From Styela clava (taxonomy: Eukaryota > Chordata > Ascidiacea > Stolidobranchia > Styelidae): DNA of 64,000 nt. The notes under the pieces are model-generated. The model was not told the origin of the DNA, searched no databases, and saw only the letters and a list, made by a program, of their open reading frames with translations. Positions 14,001-25,560 of this stretch are shown piece after piece. The DNA lies in NCBI RefSeq assembly GCF_964204865.1, contig NC_135258.1:12825001-12889000 (forward strand), read 5' to 3'. Numbering within the stretch: position 1 is the stretch's first letter; each line of letters starts with the position of its first letter. A program made the position numbers and the translations under genes.

Positions 14001-17000
14001 AGAAAAATGAATCTGATCCAAATTCATTGAAAAGTCATGACTATTTACTCATTCCGTTTTTGTGTTCTTGCATTAAAAAATATACCAAAAAAATTGGTAG
14101 AAAACTTAATGTAATCAATTAATTAAAGAATTTCCAGATATTAAATACAATACGAGATTTTGAATAAAACAAGATCCGATCTGCTGAATCAAAAATTTGA
14201 ATCTCACACATACCAAACCACCTTTTTTCTACACCTAGTGTGAAGGACGATGCCCTATAAAACATTTTATATTACAACTATTGTCTAACGACACACAACA
14301 CAGGTTAGTATTTGAGTGAAGATGCCAGGTTGTCATGCACGTTTTATGTTTGATTTTGTTCGTTTTTTGATCATAAATAATAATCAATCAATGATTGGAA
14401 AAACTATAAAAATCGGCAGATGATTATTTGAAACCATTGTATATTGTTTATCTATCCGACAATAATTTCAAGCAAATAACACTAAAATACAACAAATTAC
14501 ATTTATGATTGTATTTACGATAGTAAATTACAGGAATATACAAATGTGAACATACGTTTCGGGGGTCCAAACAATACGACCTCTTTCGCTTTCAGCATTA
14601 ATTTTATCCTGTTCTCCTTCGAACCATCAACAAGTATAGATACAATGCTGCTGTTGCTGGCAAGACTGAAAAACAAAATTAAAAAATGAAGAAATATGAT
14701 AGGATATTTTCGACATTTTCCATGAGGTTTCTTACACATTCACATTGGAAGCTCTGTGAGACAGGCAACACACAGAAAAGGAATTGACATTCTTTCTTGT
14801 TGTATTGAATATAAACATAGATTAAGTGATAGGTATATTTTGAATAATGCATTTAATATAGTTCAATTCAGAGACTCCTTAATCTGAGATACCGATATGC
14901 TTGTGTTTCAAAACGTTTCAAAAGTAAAATTATATTCAAATGAATATTATGGCTAAAATTTGCATACAGCATCAAATGTCCCAAAATTGGTGAACCAACC
15001 CTAGAGTAAACATAAGGCAATTATTCCTGTCAACCGCATTGATCTTGGCCGTGGATATAAATATAAACAGCAATTCAACAATATTGTGGTAGAGATATAT
15101 TTCAGGAGTGTGAATTGAAACTACAATCAATTACTTACATAGGGAATGCAGCACCGGTAACATTAACAGTCTGAAAATTCAAAGAATACTGCGGTAGTTC
15201 ACATTCATACTTCAACCAAGATAACATTTCAGCATTCGTCCAGTTGTGAACTGAAGAGAAATTAACAATAATGATAAATAAAAAATTGCCATTTTTGACA
15301 ACACAATTGGTATTGAACAAGCATATTTAAATATACTGTCTGCTAGAAATTGAAAAAATTTCTCAAACGATAATGCGTATATATCTCAAAATAGTTTCTT
15401 GTGAACATATAGGTTTTTTTTTCATTTTGAACTCTGCCGCATATAGAATACATTTGGTATTCAGAATTCAACAATATTTCTGAGAAGCTATTGAAATAGC
15501 AAATTATTTGGTCGACGCAAAATTGAATGAAGAAATAATCTTGTAAGAAAGTTGCTAATATTAATAAAGGCTGAATAAACACTTTTCTTTTGAAAACAAC
15601 CCAAACATTAAATGATAAAATCAATCTGAAATGCAAAATTTTCGTCACGGATTACGGGTATATAAGAGTTTAATCTGAAAATATTCCAAACAGGCAGAAT
15701 TCCCGAAATGTCAATGATACTATTTAAATATAATCTTTGATTTCTTATTCCCAACTGTCAAACACAATATCCAATCCCAAGAATTTATGACAAAGAAGAT
15801 TTATTCAATACCTCCACTATTTCGATTGCTCGTTACCGTACATTTTTAAAAGAAAAATAGTTGTCAGATGCATACAATGCCCTTACAATTGATACAACTT
15901 CAGATTATGTCAATGTTGCATTTTATTAAACTATACATACCTGATGCTAAAACTGCTATAACAGCAAGAACCAACTATCAAAAATTCCGCAGTTTGTGTA
16001 ACCTTATTCATAGTACCCTATAGCTAGGGAAATTAATATTCTAATAACAGTTATTAGACAGACATTTTCAAATTCTAATGTTCTGTATGGTTCCATTACA
16101 TTTGAACCCACGTACATTTGAACCCATGACAATTGCACCTGTATGCTATTGCACCTATGGAATTTTTTTTGTTACACGGATAGTTAAACCCATACTAACC
16201 CTAACCCATGGGTTTTAGCACCCGCATATAGATTGAACCCGTGGATATACGCATGGGTTCAAATGTACATGGGTTCAAATGTACGGTCACCGTTCTGTAT
16301 TTATCCATTAAGCAGCGGATTATAGTGTAGATATGTGAATTATGATTTTGATTATTTTGTGATAAATTCTGTATGCCTCAAATAAATGATTCAATAATAT
16401 CTAATGTCGAATTTTGTTTGAATTAATAAGCCTTGTTGTACATGCCTACCATTACCATGACATTTTACAAAATCAAGAAAAGTATTATGAAATTGATGTA
16501 ACACATTGAATCTACAGACTCAAATAAACAGAATATCTGAATATGCATGATTATACAGGGGTGTCTGAAAGAGTAATCGAATGAAATCAAAATTGGTTGA
16601 ATTTGATTTACCGGTAGTAGAATCTTGATTTTAGGGTTGAATAATTTAGAATATTTTCATTTCAAATTTGGTCATCTTGAACATTTGACATCAGACGATC
16701 AGATAAACTGCATCTACATTGCCAAATTAAGTTTTATCGAATTAGGATGGTTTGCGTAAAATTTTCTGTTGAAAATGAACTGAAAAATAAGATTCATTAG
16801 ATATTCCATATTTGAAAATAAGATTTCAGAATGTAATGGTAATATTAAATTTTTGACCTTTGTTCATCCAATAAATCCGATTTGTGTTTTATGTATAGTT
16901 ACGTTTATCAAAACAAGCCACATGTAACCTGTTACACGTGCATAAAATGAAGCCAATGTTGATAATCCAATGTCAGTAATGCATTAAAAATTAATGCTTC

Positions 17001-20000
17001 ATATAATATTAATTTACGTTTGTATTAGGAACTACTGAGCGACAGTAACGTGTGAGCATGTAGGTTTTTTGACACCAAAGTGGGAAATAGTAAAGCTTAA
17101 TTTGGCAGCGACAGGATATGGATGGAAATGAAACAGTGTTAATGACTAACTGTCATTCTTGAAAATTGAGCGACAAGTCAATTTATAAAACTCAATTCTA
17201 TATATTATTGATATGCAGTTGATTATATTTTTTATTTTTTTTGTTAAGGATAATTTTAAACAGTACAAAAAGTCAAAAGCGTATAGGATACAAGTACAAT
17301 ATGATTTTATTAAGCATTTACATTAAACCAATTATGGATGGTTCGAAAATTTATATTAAAATATCAATAATGACGTCGTAAAAACTAAAAACATTGATCA
17401 AGAATTCAAGTGATCGAAAATACCGGTAATTGTTATTATACTATTATCTATATTATTTTACAAACTAAAATTTTCCATCCGTTGTAGTATTTCAATTGTG
17501 AATATTGACAGCAGTGAGTGACAAGTGTCAATCATATGATGAATCCATTAACACAAAGATTAAGAGGAAGTACTTTGATGTAAAATATTCAAATTGGCCA
17601 TATATAATATCTATACATATTTGAATATTATCAAGACAATAATAGTGAACTTATAATGATCTTGACAAATGAACCTTGTGAAAATATGCTATTTCTGAAA
17701 ATATGCCAAAATTATCTGTCATGCTAAATTTTATCAAGATGGCACAATATTTTTAGAGTATAGATGGCTGAAATTGAATAACTCGCTATTTCGTATGGAT
17801 TACGAAATAATATTCCTGAATATGGAATTCTAAATTGAGTCATATTCATAAAAGACCTTTGCAAAAATCATTGAATATTCATTTCTTTCGCATTTGGTAA
17901 TGCAGAATTTTTGAGATATACATCGTTTTGATTGATTTTCTAATTTTCACAGTGTCAGAAATTGAATGAAGCCAATTTCATGTGTAACTCATCAAATCAA
18001 ATGTTCAAAATGATAAATTTACAATAAAAATATTCTGAATAACTTACAATATCAAAATCCACCGAATATATTTAGACATTCTATTTGTTTTTTAAAAAGC
18101 CCTGTTTATGAGTCCAGCACAGCGCAAAATTGAAAAGATTCTATTAGTTTTGGGCTTTTCAACACTACAAATATTTGCGGTAAATTTTGCATATTGCATG
18201 ACCAAAAACGACTGAATGCATTGAAACATTCAAATCATAATGGTAACACAGACAAAAAGGTATGCAAATCTTAATTGAAAAATCTAAACGAGCGGTACGA
18301 TGTTTGCCAACAATTCTAAAGACATATGCCAGACAAGATCATTATTGTTGGAAAATCTTGCAACACGCCAATTATGAACGTCTGTTGGGAATAGAATAAG
18401 CTGGTTAATACCCAGAAGTATACCGGAATGATTGCAAATAATCAATAAAGATATTTTCTTATGCTTAGCCTAACATTTAATGAGGAATAGGAATAATAAT
18501 TAAGGTAGGAGTATCTATCTATCAAAGCAAAAAATGACAGAGAATTAGCTACAAATCAGGTATCGGCCAAAATGAATAATCTGCTATTTCGAATACATAA
18601 AAAAAAAAAAAAAAATTTGAAATTTGGTTATGCTTAACGAAGATTGAATGAAAATGATTGATAATAAATTGCATAATTAAAAAATTCTTTCAAAAATTAT
18701 GAAATTCAAGATATTGAATATTTCGAATTTTGAATCAATCTAGACATTCGCTTATTCTCAGACCTTCTGTATACCGTCTGTATAAAGAGAGCAGACATGT
18801 CGATTTTCCTACAGAAAGACTAAATAATCTAGTTTCATTTGTAGCATTTTTGTGATTAATTATACATTTCATTTATATTTATTATGCCATTATCGCAAGA
18901 CATTTTTACAAAATAAAGTTATCATAGTAAAATCCTTTCGACAGCAAAAACAGGCCTATTTCAACAGTCGTTACAAGCAGACTAGTCAGTAGTCATTACA
19001 ATAAATTGTGTGACAGAGAGACATATCACTGACACAGCGAACAGCCATCTTCGGCCAAACATATAAAATTCCCATCATCTGAAGAGCTTACGTACCATAA
19101 TCTTACTCATTCAAAACAATGATAGTTAGTATGACTAAGATTAGGTATCAGTTGCATTAGTTCTAACTCTTAGCCAAATAATGTATATCAAGAAGAAATC
19201 TAATGCAACTAGCCAACTGAATCAGTTATTAACATTGTGATCCAAGTTAGCATTCTATGATTGGTGGTAAATATTGAAATGTTGTTCTCTTTACATAAAC
19301 AATATTTGCATTCGAACAAACAAAATTTGGTTAAAAATGAGAATACTGTCTACATAGAGCCTATGATTGGCTTGGCAGTATACATTTCTTGCAGCTGCAT
19401 AGTAATAAATTGCTGTCAAAATGACAGTCCATTAAGAATGGAGAAAATCAAACAGTGATTAGGGACATGGTTTAGCCATCACTACTTTTCATTGATATGT
19501 AATATTTGTAACCAGTTAAACTAAGTATGTATGTCTGTATCTATGTATGCGTATTTGAACTATTAAAATGAAACTGTATCTGTATGATAAACAAACAAAA
19601 AATAATAGATGGGATATATGTACAAAATCCAGTTTGGCCTAAGACGTGATGACCAATGAATTCATTATTTGTCCTATGGTAAGATGGTAAGCATGGGAAT
19701 TGAATTTGACATGAGCACCCTATGTAGCTAAATCTAACGTTTTAACCAATTATACATTCACAAACTTAGGATTTGTTTGAACAAAACTAAAACCATTTAC
19801 CTCAAGAATTCAGATATATTTAAGTATTTCTCCCCGTAAAATTGGACATTTTTACTGTAGAACTACATTAGTCATATTGTAACTCACACACATTTTCCCA
19901 ATAGTATCTGACAATATTATAGTAAAATTATGATTTGCATTATATTTTAACACTTACTGTCTTCATTTTTTTATAAAAGATCCAATAATGTCAATTTCAA

Positions 20001-23000
20001 GATTCTACAATACTACACTATTTAAATACAACTAGTTGAAAGATACTCATTTATATGATAGTTCCTAACTTTTCTTTGTACCTTCGACAAATTTAAAACC
20101 AAAACCGCAGCGAAAATAATGAAAAGAAATAAAATAATAAAAAGAACATAAAAGAAGTTCAATTGAATTCAGGAATTTAAAGTGAAACTGTAAATGGATT
20201 TCAACAAGTTCGCCAAAAAAGTCTGTTATATTCAAGCTATCAATTTGAGCATATACCAATCTGATATGGTAGCTTATTATGAATATTCCTCCCAAAATAG
20301 GGCTGTCAAGAACATTCATACATAGATACATTCGCATTTACCATTTGATTGAATCCAGCTGTCCCAAAATTCAGCTTCAGTTATTCTTCCATCAATATCT
20401 GTCACAAATCCAGGCAGGTTTGCATTTGCTCCAGTGTTTTCTAACAGATCCTTATGACCTGCAAAGAACTGAATAGAAAAAGAGATTAGTACCGGTAATA
20501 TAATTAGTCTTTACATAAAAAAAAGAATGGCCTTCAGGTAAACTTGCCACCCTTCATTCATTAGAAGTGCACCAGGCTTATTTGAAACCTTCTCCCATTC
20601 AAATATAAACCCTCAAATTCAAGCTGATTATTACATCATAGTTATTTCTATAGAATCTTCAATGACAGCAAATATGGTATTTTGAACCAATAATAACCCT
20701 GTTTCAGGATATTACTTGCTGGCAGATCATGAACTACCGGTAGTTGACAGGGATCGAGCATATTTTGTGAATATGCTAATTGACATGTAGGTGTAAAACT
20801 ACTTCAAATTTGGGGATAAAATCCGAATTGCAACAGCAGTTAAATTTTATATTATTGTTGTATATTGGGGTGAATGCATTGGCAACGAGATAACTAATCT
20901 TTCATTAAGTTACTTCCCAATCATGATCATGTGTGTTCATGTAGAAAATTTCATAATTTTACTGCACAAATGGCAAATTTTAAAGATAAAAGTAAAATTT
21001 CTGAATATTTTAAACTTATAAGGAAACCATATAGAATATATGAATTTCATCAATTTGTTTGACATTCCTGGTTCCAATGCATAAAAATTTTATTCAACAA
21101 AAATCCTATTTCGTCTGTAATTCAACTTGGACATAAATTACTATTTAATTCGATTATAAAATGACATTAAATTGCACGAAAGATACCAAAAAAATATCAA
21201 ATAAATGACCAAAAAAATATCAAATAAATGGTAAAATAACAGTCTAAAAAATATAAAAAAAAATATATTATTGATCCAATTTTAATACCAATTAGCAAGG
21301 GATAAAGAACTGCTGTGAGTCGAACCTATAATCCCCCCAGGGGATGGCAATAATGGATAATCTCAAATCACAACAGAATTGAGAGCTACACATATCAATT
21401 TATGCTGAAATATCAACAACCACTTAAAATGTATATGCTTCCATTTAAAATGTATGGTCCATGCAAGCCCATGTTTTGAAATGAGAATTACTGATAAAAA
21501 AAAGTTTCCATATTCATGGAATTGTAAAATCGAATAGAACCATTATGCATGTAAAACAACTGTTTTTAAAAATAAAATTTTTAATGATATTTACTTTTAC
21601 TCCTTCACTGATTGAAACATTACCATCGTCATCATTATCAAGTTCATCATGCATTCGTCGCATCGCACTTCTTGATAATAAGTCCATGTATGTGATATCT
21701 GAGAATAAACATAAATCTCAGGAAGAAATATTTGTCTTGTACTTTCAAGTATAGCATGTTCAGCGTGACCAAAAAAACAGTATCTAATAATTTCTTAATT
21801 ACTTCTGAGAAACTTTATCCAATACTAAAACTTTTGTTTGTGTATTATTGTTCCCTGGAAGTTTTAGTAATCCAGTACCCTTTGCATAAAGTTATGCTCT
21901 CTGTAAAATATATCTTAAACGACTTGGTTTCTGTTTTTTAGGGTCACCCTGTATATACATTTGTTTGCAAGAACAAAAATGATGAAATATTCACCAAACT
22001 AGCAAGTAAGACTTCACTTATTTTCTAAAAAAAGCCTTATTTGGTAAATTTTATTGAAAGTGATTGATTGGACGCTTGGAAACAGAATGCTTAAAATAAT
22101 ATGCAGCCAAAAATTGTTGTTGGGAAGCTATAAAAAGGAAGTGTATGAATAGGAATGACGCCACAATTGGCTTGAATTACATTGTCAAGTTTACAGTGAC
22201 ACATCTCAAAGAGAATCGCAACCAATTCGAATTCCTGATTACTATCTATATCTTTACTGAAAAATAATATGACGTTACGTTACGGTTTGTTGAAAAGAAT
22301 GTACACAGGAAAGCGGTGATGACGTCAAAGATCTAAATATAGTATGGCTGTTGAATAAGATTGCTCTTTTATTTTTAGTGATATCGATCTAAAGAACTAG
22401 AATACCGTAATAAATACCAACGGAAAATGAATTCAAAGTAAACAAAATTCACAAAATATTAATATTCAAAGAAGTAAATTATTAAAACCAGCTGAAATAA
22501 TTGTGATTATAATATTATGAATTGCAACAAAACATTTGCATTAGGTAGGAAAATCAAGAAAATTATTGCAATAACTGACATGTATCAATCTCTATATGAA
22601 TAATTTCACTTTAATATTTTTAGTTTAAATGTTTTATTGAAAATGAATACAAAATTAAAACAAATTAAATTTCACAACCAAATTTCTCGTAGTTATTAAT
22701 TGCTTGTCTGAGAAAATCTGGCTTTAGGCAGATAAAATCTTACAGATTATTATTCGTGAAACTGTAAACTGTTTTGACAAACCGGTTCTGCATCTATATC
22801 ATGATTTGATTTTCTATTTATGCAAGCCATATAATAATATTATTCAAAAAGGAAAACATCAAAAAATCATACAAATGGAAAAAAATTAAAAGAAACTTAC
22901 TATCAAACTGCATGTCTAGTTTTCTGATTCCATTTGTATGTAATGAAACATTCCGAGCATTGGTTATCCATAAAAATATCACCAGAAAGTGTCGAACTTG

Positions 23001-25057
23001 CAACATTGCGACAAATAATATTATTAACCTAATAGACAAATACTTTAAATAAAATACTGGTAATAAACTATATATTATCTGAAGCAAAAGAATTGCAAAA
23101 TATGTTTATCTACAAATGATGGTGAATTTAGTAAATTTATAAAAATAATTGTGTTGGAAAACAAAGACTTATAAGGTCTGAATTAGAAAATTATGACATA
23201 AGATTGTTGGTTGCAATAAATATTGCTTTTTACCTGTGTCTATCTTAGTGTTAGTAATATTTGGATGATAAAAAATAAGTTTTACATTAGTTCATGATGC
23301 ATAATTTAAACTATCAGACATATGGATGAGCAAGCAAGAATATTTCTGCATGTATCACAGTTTTTTATCAGTTATGTTTAGCTAGTATCCCTTGTAATCC
23401 TAGTTTTAAAAAAAGAAAAATAGCCTATAGATTGTCTTCAAACTCAATCTGTGATGTATCATTGTGATTACATCAAGGTTTTCATCATATGAAACTATGA
23501 TTGACTATCAACAACTGATGCTTATGCAATATTATGACAAAATGTCCATGATTCCTATCTTATAAGAAGATAAGATTATAGACTAGAGGCAAATTTATTA
23601 AGGGACAAAAAGCATTCTCTATTACCATTACCCTAAGAAGCATAAACTAGCCCTATATAACTTCTGAGCAATATGCTGACTTCTTAATAATGAATTCCCA
23701 TAGTTCAGGTTAGGAGCATAACATTACCTAATGATGTACTAATTGACAACACAATTAGTCATGTCATACTATGAACAACTTTTAATCAGTAGTAGTAGAC
23801 TAGTAGGTATGACAGCAATTTCCGCATAAATTTCCATATTTCCCATTCTAAGATTTACATAAAAATGTAAATTAAGTTCAATTTTGAGGTAATAACCTGA
23901 TAAAATTGATGACATATTATGGCAAGCATATTGTTTGGGAGGACGAATAAATTTGCTATTAGACATAAAATACCCGAATAATCACGGTTTTCTCGAGATA
24001 TTGGGTTGCTGGGTATATAGGTAGATATATAAACATTCTATATCAGGAGAAATGCTCTAACATTACTCAGAAATAAGTAATCACAACGACCTAAAAAATT
24101 AAAAAAGAATCCTAATGTTTTACTATAACTTTACTGCCTGAGATTTTCGGACTTGCATGCGATTAGAAGAACAAGGATACGTAAATAAAACAGTAGAAGT
24201 ATATATAAAAATAACAAAAATGCAAACAATATACTTTAACATGTCTAGTTTGGCAAATACTGTCCCGGAACAAATTCAAATACGCATCCATAATTTGAAT
24301 TTTCATAATTAAAAAATGAACCTTTCATTTCAATTAAACCACTGTAAGCGATTATGATTTGTAAAGAAAGTTTATGTTATATAATATAGCAGAGTTCCCT
24401 TTTACTCTCTCATTAACAGTTTAAATACAGATACTCATATTTACTATAATTATTATATTACAGAAATCTTTTCAAATGAAGACCTACTTACTTGACAAAG
24501 AATAAAAAATACAGCTATCAAACTACCATCATTGACCTACATTATTTTGAATTGATTCTTTCTTATCAGATTAATTCAATTGACATTCTTTTTTGATTTA
24601 GTCAATTTCAGTTTCAATGACAATAATAATGGTTGTAAAATTTATAATTACATAAAAAGGGTTATACTATAGTATGGCACTTTCAGTTGCTAGAAGCCAA
24701 TAAACACTGAGTTAATATATCCATAACATCTCCATTGCTATAAATAAACCTAGTGTATATAAAGGTATAAAACACAATATGGATAACAGATGATTATATA
24801 AGCCTCTGTATATTGACATCCAATCCAAATTTTATAATCTACAATCTTTAAAAATATAGTGCATTAGATAAGGATTTCTGCAATTTTACAATATATCATT
24901 GGGCTTTTATAACTCATATGACAATCTTGTTTGTATTAAACTTACCTATAACATCTTCATTGCTATAAACAGACTTAGTATATATGAGACTAAGAGCATA
25001 AGTCATAATAAAAATAACAGTAAGGCACAGTTCTCTGATTCCAAGATGTCCCGACAT
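4413..25057 (-). CDS. STIM: Stromal interaction molecule (STIM), complete, 14 coding exons
   Basis: ER-membrane calcium sensor that opens Orai channels at the plasma membrane when ER calcium falls. Joining 14 exons with GT-AG borders and matching phases gives 2,079 bases, or 692 residues (human STIM1 has 685). Domains in order: signal peptide (about 1-32); luminal EF-hand with a canonical loop at 58-69 (D58, D60, D62, N64, S66, E69); hidden EF and SAM domain (about 80-188, with the HNWT and VVLFGPP landmarks); one transmembrane helix (about 197-216); a coiled coil; the CAD/SOAR Orai-activating domain (about 290-410); an acidic patch (TTDDEERD, about 471-478) where vertebrate STIM1 has its inactivation domain; a Ser/Pro-rich tail; and a polybasic C-terminus (last 15 residues), expected to bind plasma-membrane phosphoinositides. 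No clear S/T-x-I-P EB1 motif is seen. CC1 looks shortened and the basic Orai-contact patch is altered (see findings). The family assignment is certain; individual borders are read by eye. Confidence 0.97.
5098..5169 (-). CDS. STIM: STIM exon 13: acidic patch
   Basis: Acceptor TTCTTTTTTCAG, donor AAAG|GTAGAT, phase 2 to 2, 23 codons. It begins STTDDEERDVVS, comparable to the acidic DDVDDMDEE calcium-dependent inactivation segment of STIM1. Confidence 0.85.
5409..5511 (-). CDS. STIM: STIM exon 12: cytosolic linker
   Basis: Acceptor GATCATTTCAG, donor TTCC|GTGAGT, phase 1 to 2, 33 codons rich in Ser and Lys. I assigned it because it is the only splice-bounded open segment found that restores the reading frame between exons 11 and 13. 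Confidence 0.8.
6897..7057 (-). CDS. STIM: STIM exon 11: end of SOAR
   Basis: Acceptor TTGTTGTTTCAG, donor TTAA|GTAAGA, phase 2 to 1, 53 codons. MEERRKRWASIEQLCNF matches LRERLHRWQQIEILCGF at the end of human SOAR. Confidence 0.95.
7182..7440. mobile_element. Non-autonomous hAT-like element in STIM intron 10
   Basis: Its ends are CAGGGTGGTCCAAAC and the inverted ...GACCAACTACCCTG. It is flanked by an 8-bp near-duplication (TCATACGA at 7174-7181, TCATATGA at 7441-7448). No transposase frame is seen in its 259 bases. Confidence 0.75.
8436..8536 (-). CDS. STIM: STIM exon 10: SOAR basic patch and Orai gating loop
   Basis: Acceptor TTTATTTTCAG, donor CCAG|GTAAGA, phase 0 to 2. QKIERNRSSLFGILQVVH aligns with EKIKKKRNTLFGTFHVAH of STIM1. 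The lysine triplet is lost, and the position of STIM1 Phe394 is Leu (residue 362 here). Confidence 0.93.
9307..9387 (-). CDS. STIM: STIM exon 9: SOAR helix
   Basis: Acceptor TTTATTTTGCAG, donor CCAG|GTAATT, phase 0 to 0, 27 codons. TTHQVESKLFQMKKDK matches LTHEVEVQYYNIKKQN of human STIM1. Confidence 0.93.
9731..9869. mobile_element. MITE of the GGTGCTCC family, copy 1, in STIM intron 8
   Basis: A short inverted-repeat element with ends related to GGTGCTCC...AGTATGTGTACC. It shares internal blocks (TATGTGTACCAGGTTAGGG, GGAGGTAACTAAT) with copies near 31.2, 36.9 and 45.9 kb. Confidence 0.6.
10463..10609 (-). CDS. STIM: STIM exon 8: start of the CAD/SOAR domain
   Basis: Acceptor TTCTTCAACAG, donor GAAG|GTAATG, phase 0 to 0, 49 codons. 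EALRNAG...MPNELVKLLK aligns with the EALRKAE...APEALQKWLQ segment at the start of the Orai-activating region. Confidence 0.92.
10884..11187. mobile_element. Non-autonomous hAT-like element in STIM intron 7
   Basis: The left end, CATGGGCAAACTACGGCCCG, and the right end, TTGCCCACCCCTG, match the GGGGTGGGCAAACTACGGCCC type of terminal repeat. TCTATATA-like sequence flanks both sides. Length is 304 bases, with no coding frame. Confidence 0.65.
12423..12471 (-). CDS. STIM: STIM exon 7: short linker exon in CC1
   Basis: A 49-base exon, acceptor TTGTTTTCAG and donor GAG|GTAGAT, phase 2 to 0, encoding RPQEMDERSGGSNSGE. The Gly/Ser content is unusual inside CC1. An alternative acceptor three bases downstream (CAG|CAG) is possible. 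Confidence 0.75.
12617..12815 (-). CDS. STIM: STIM exon 6: transmembrane helix and start of CC1
   Basis: Acceptor TTCTGTACAG lies directly before AAAAAGG, and the donor is CAAT|GTATGT, phase 1 to 2. It encodes a membrane span (DALLTFSLALALGGIAFGMH), then a basic stop-transfer sequence and a coiled-coil start (residues 190-254). Confidence 0.93.
12901..13150. mobile_element. Non-autonomous hAT-like element in STIM intron 5
   Basis: It starts CAGGGCTGTGGAGTCG and ends in the inverse CTCCAGCTTCACAGCC, a known style of short hAT repeat in animals. It inserted just upstream of the transmembrane exon. No clear target duplication remains. Confidence 0.6.
14556..14665 (-). CDS. STIM: STIM exon 5: SAM domain, second half
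   Basis: Acceptor TTGTTTTTCAG, donor AAAC|GTATGT, phase 2 to 1. It encodes residues 153-188 and ends with the SAM C-terminal helix signature KLMLKAKEVVLFGPP. Confidence 0.95.
15139..15250 (-). CDS. STIM: STIM exon 4: SAM domain, first half
   Basis: Acceptor TTTCTCTTCAG, donor CTAT|GTAAGT, phase 1 to 2. It encodes residues 116-151 (VHNWTNAEMLSWL ... ELPQYSLNF), matching VYNWTVDEVVQWL ... ELPQYEETF of human STIM1. Confidence 0.95.
16089..16291. mobile_element. 203-bp foldback element with 9-bp target duplication, in STIM intron 3
   Basis: Its ends carry long inverted repeats built from two copies of TACATTTGAACCCA. The 9-base direct repeat GTTCTGTAT flanks it exactly (16080-16088 and 16292-16300). 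No coding frame. Target length and TIR structure would suit a Mutator-like or Merlin-like MITE, but the superfamily is not proven. Confidence 0.75.
20342..20468 (-). CDS. STIM: STIM exon 3: hidden EF-hand and start of SAM
   Basis: Acceptor TTTTCTATTCAG, donor AATG|GTAAAT, phase 0 to 1. It encodes residues 73-114. The segment DIDGRITEAEFWDSW aligns with the second, non-canonical EF-hand and the LISVEDLWKAW segment of STIM1. Confidence 0.95.
21183..21230. repeat. Short tandem duplication, unit about 23 bp
   Basis: ACCAAAAAAATATCAAATAAATG occurs twice in tandem in STIM intron 2. Confidence 0.6.
21595..21698 (-). CDS. STIM: STIM exon 2: canonical EF-hand
   Basis: Acceptor TTTATTCTCAG, donor AAAA|GTAAAT, phase 1 in and phase 0 out. 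It encodes residues 39-72, including the calcium loop DNDDDGNVSISE with all coordinating positions occupied. Confidence 0.93.
22901..23006 (-). CDS. STIM: STIM alternative first exon 1b with its own signal peptide
   Basis: An ATG at 23006 opens 35 codons plus one base. They encode a hydrophobic leader (FLVIFLWITNA) and end at GATA|GTAAGT in phase 1, the same phase as exon 1a. Splicing to exon 2 would give ...DMQFDN-ITYMDLL, continuing into the EF-hand. An in-frame ATG also exists at 23087, so the start is uncertain. This looks like an alternative promoter and first exon, but the sequence cannot show that it is used. Confidence 0.6.
24716..24795 (-). pseudogene. Decayed duplicate of STIM exon 1a
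   Basis: On the minus strand this segment reads like a diverged copy of the 3' part of exon 1a. The frame gives TRFIYSNGDVM, against TKSVYSNEDVI in the true exon. The donor has changed from GTAAGT to GATATA, and there is no in-frame ATG before an upstream stop. I read it as a relic of a local exon duplication in intron 1. Confidence 0.6.
24946..25057 (-). CDS. STIM: STIM exon 1a: start codon and signal peptide
   Basis: The start ATG is at 25057. It encodes 37 codons plus one base, with a hydrophobic run (LTVIFIMTYALSLIY) typical of a signal peptide. The donor is ATAG|GTAAGT, phase 1. About 36 bases upstream of the ATG is a 3' splice-site-like CCCTCATTTCAG (AG at 25095-25094), which could mark a 5' UTR intron or a trans-splice acceptor. 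Confidence 0.88.
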
Positions 25058-25324
25058 TAGGTTCAATAAAGCAAAAACTCTATTTGTTTGTCTCTGAAAT
25101 GAGGGCGGCCGGCACGACGGCAGATGCGTTAGATCTCACCATGCTTGTCTCGCTATTTATTTAAATCAATCGTGACATGCATAGACGATCACATGATCAA
25201 TTTTTGGCTGAAATCTCTGAAATGCTACGGTTAAATTTTTTTTCTTTAGTGAACCGGAATATTTTTTTCATATCAATCTAATGGTGGTGTTTTTAGATTG
25301 CACTCCCCTTCAGTTTATTACGTA

Positions 25325-25426
25325 GTGCCAGTTTGCCGATATGTACGCGGCTATTCATGGAATATGAGAACTGTGCCAGTTTGCCGATATGTACGCGGCT
25401 ATTCATGGAATATGAGAACTGTGCCA
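25325..25426. repeat. Tandem duplication, 48-bp unit, 2.1 copies
   Basis: The unit begins GTGCCAGTTTGCCGATATG and repeats exactly at offset 48, followed by the start of a third copy. Identity suggests a recent event. Confidence 0.9.
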
Positions 25427-25469
25427 TTCTGCAGTTAATCATACACTGATATCAGGATATAGGCTGGTA

Positions 25470-25560
25470 CAGTGGTTCTATAACTTTTGGCTCCCTAGCT
25501 CTACAGGGGTGGTAGCACAAAAGTCATATTGGGGGTGTCAAAATAGGGCTGACGAAATGC
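25470..25560. mobile_element. hAT-like terminal sequence, left end only
   Basis: CAGTGGTTCTATAACTTTTGG resembles a hAT terminal repeat. No right end was found, so its extent is a guess. Confidence 0.35.
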
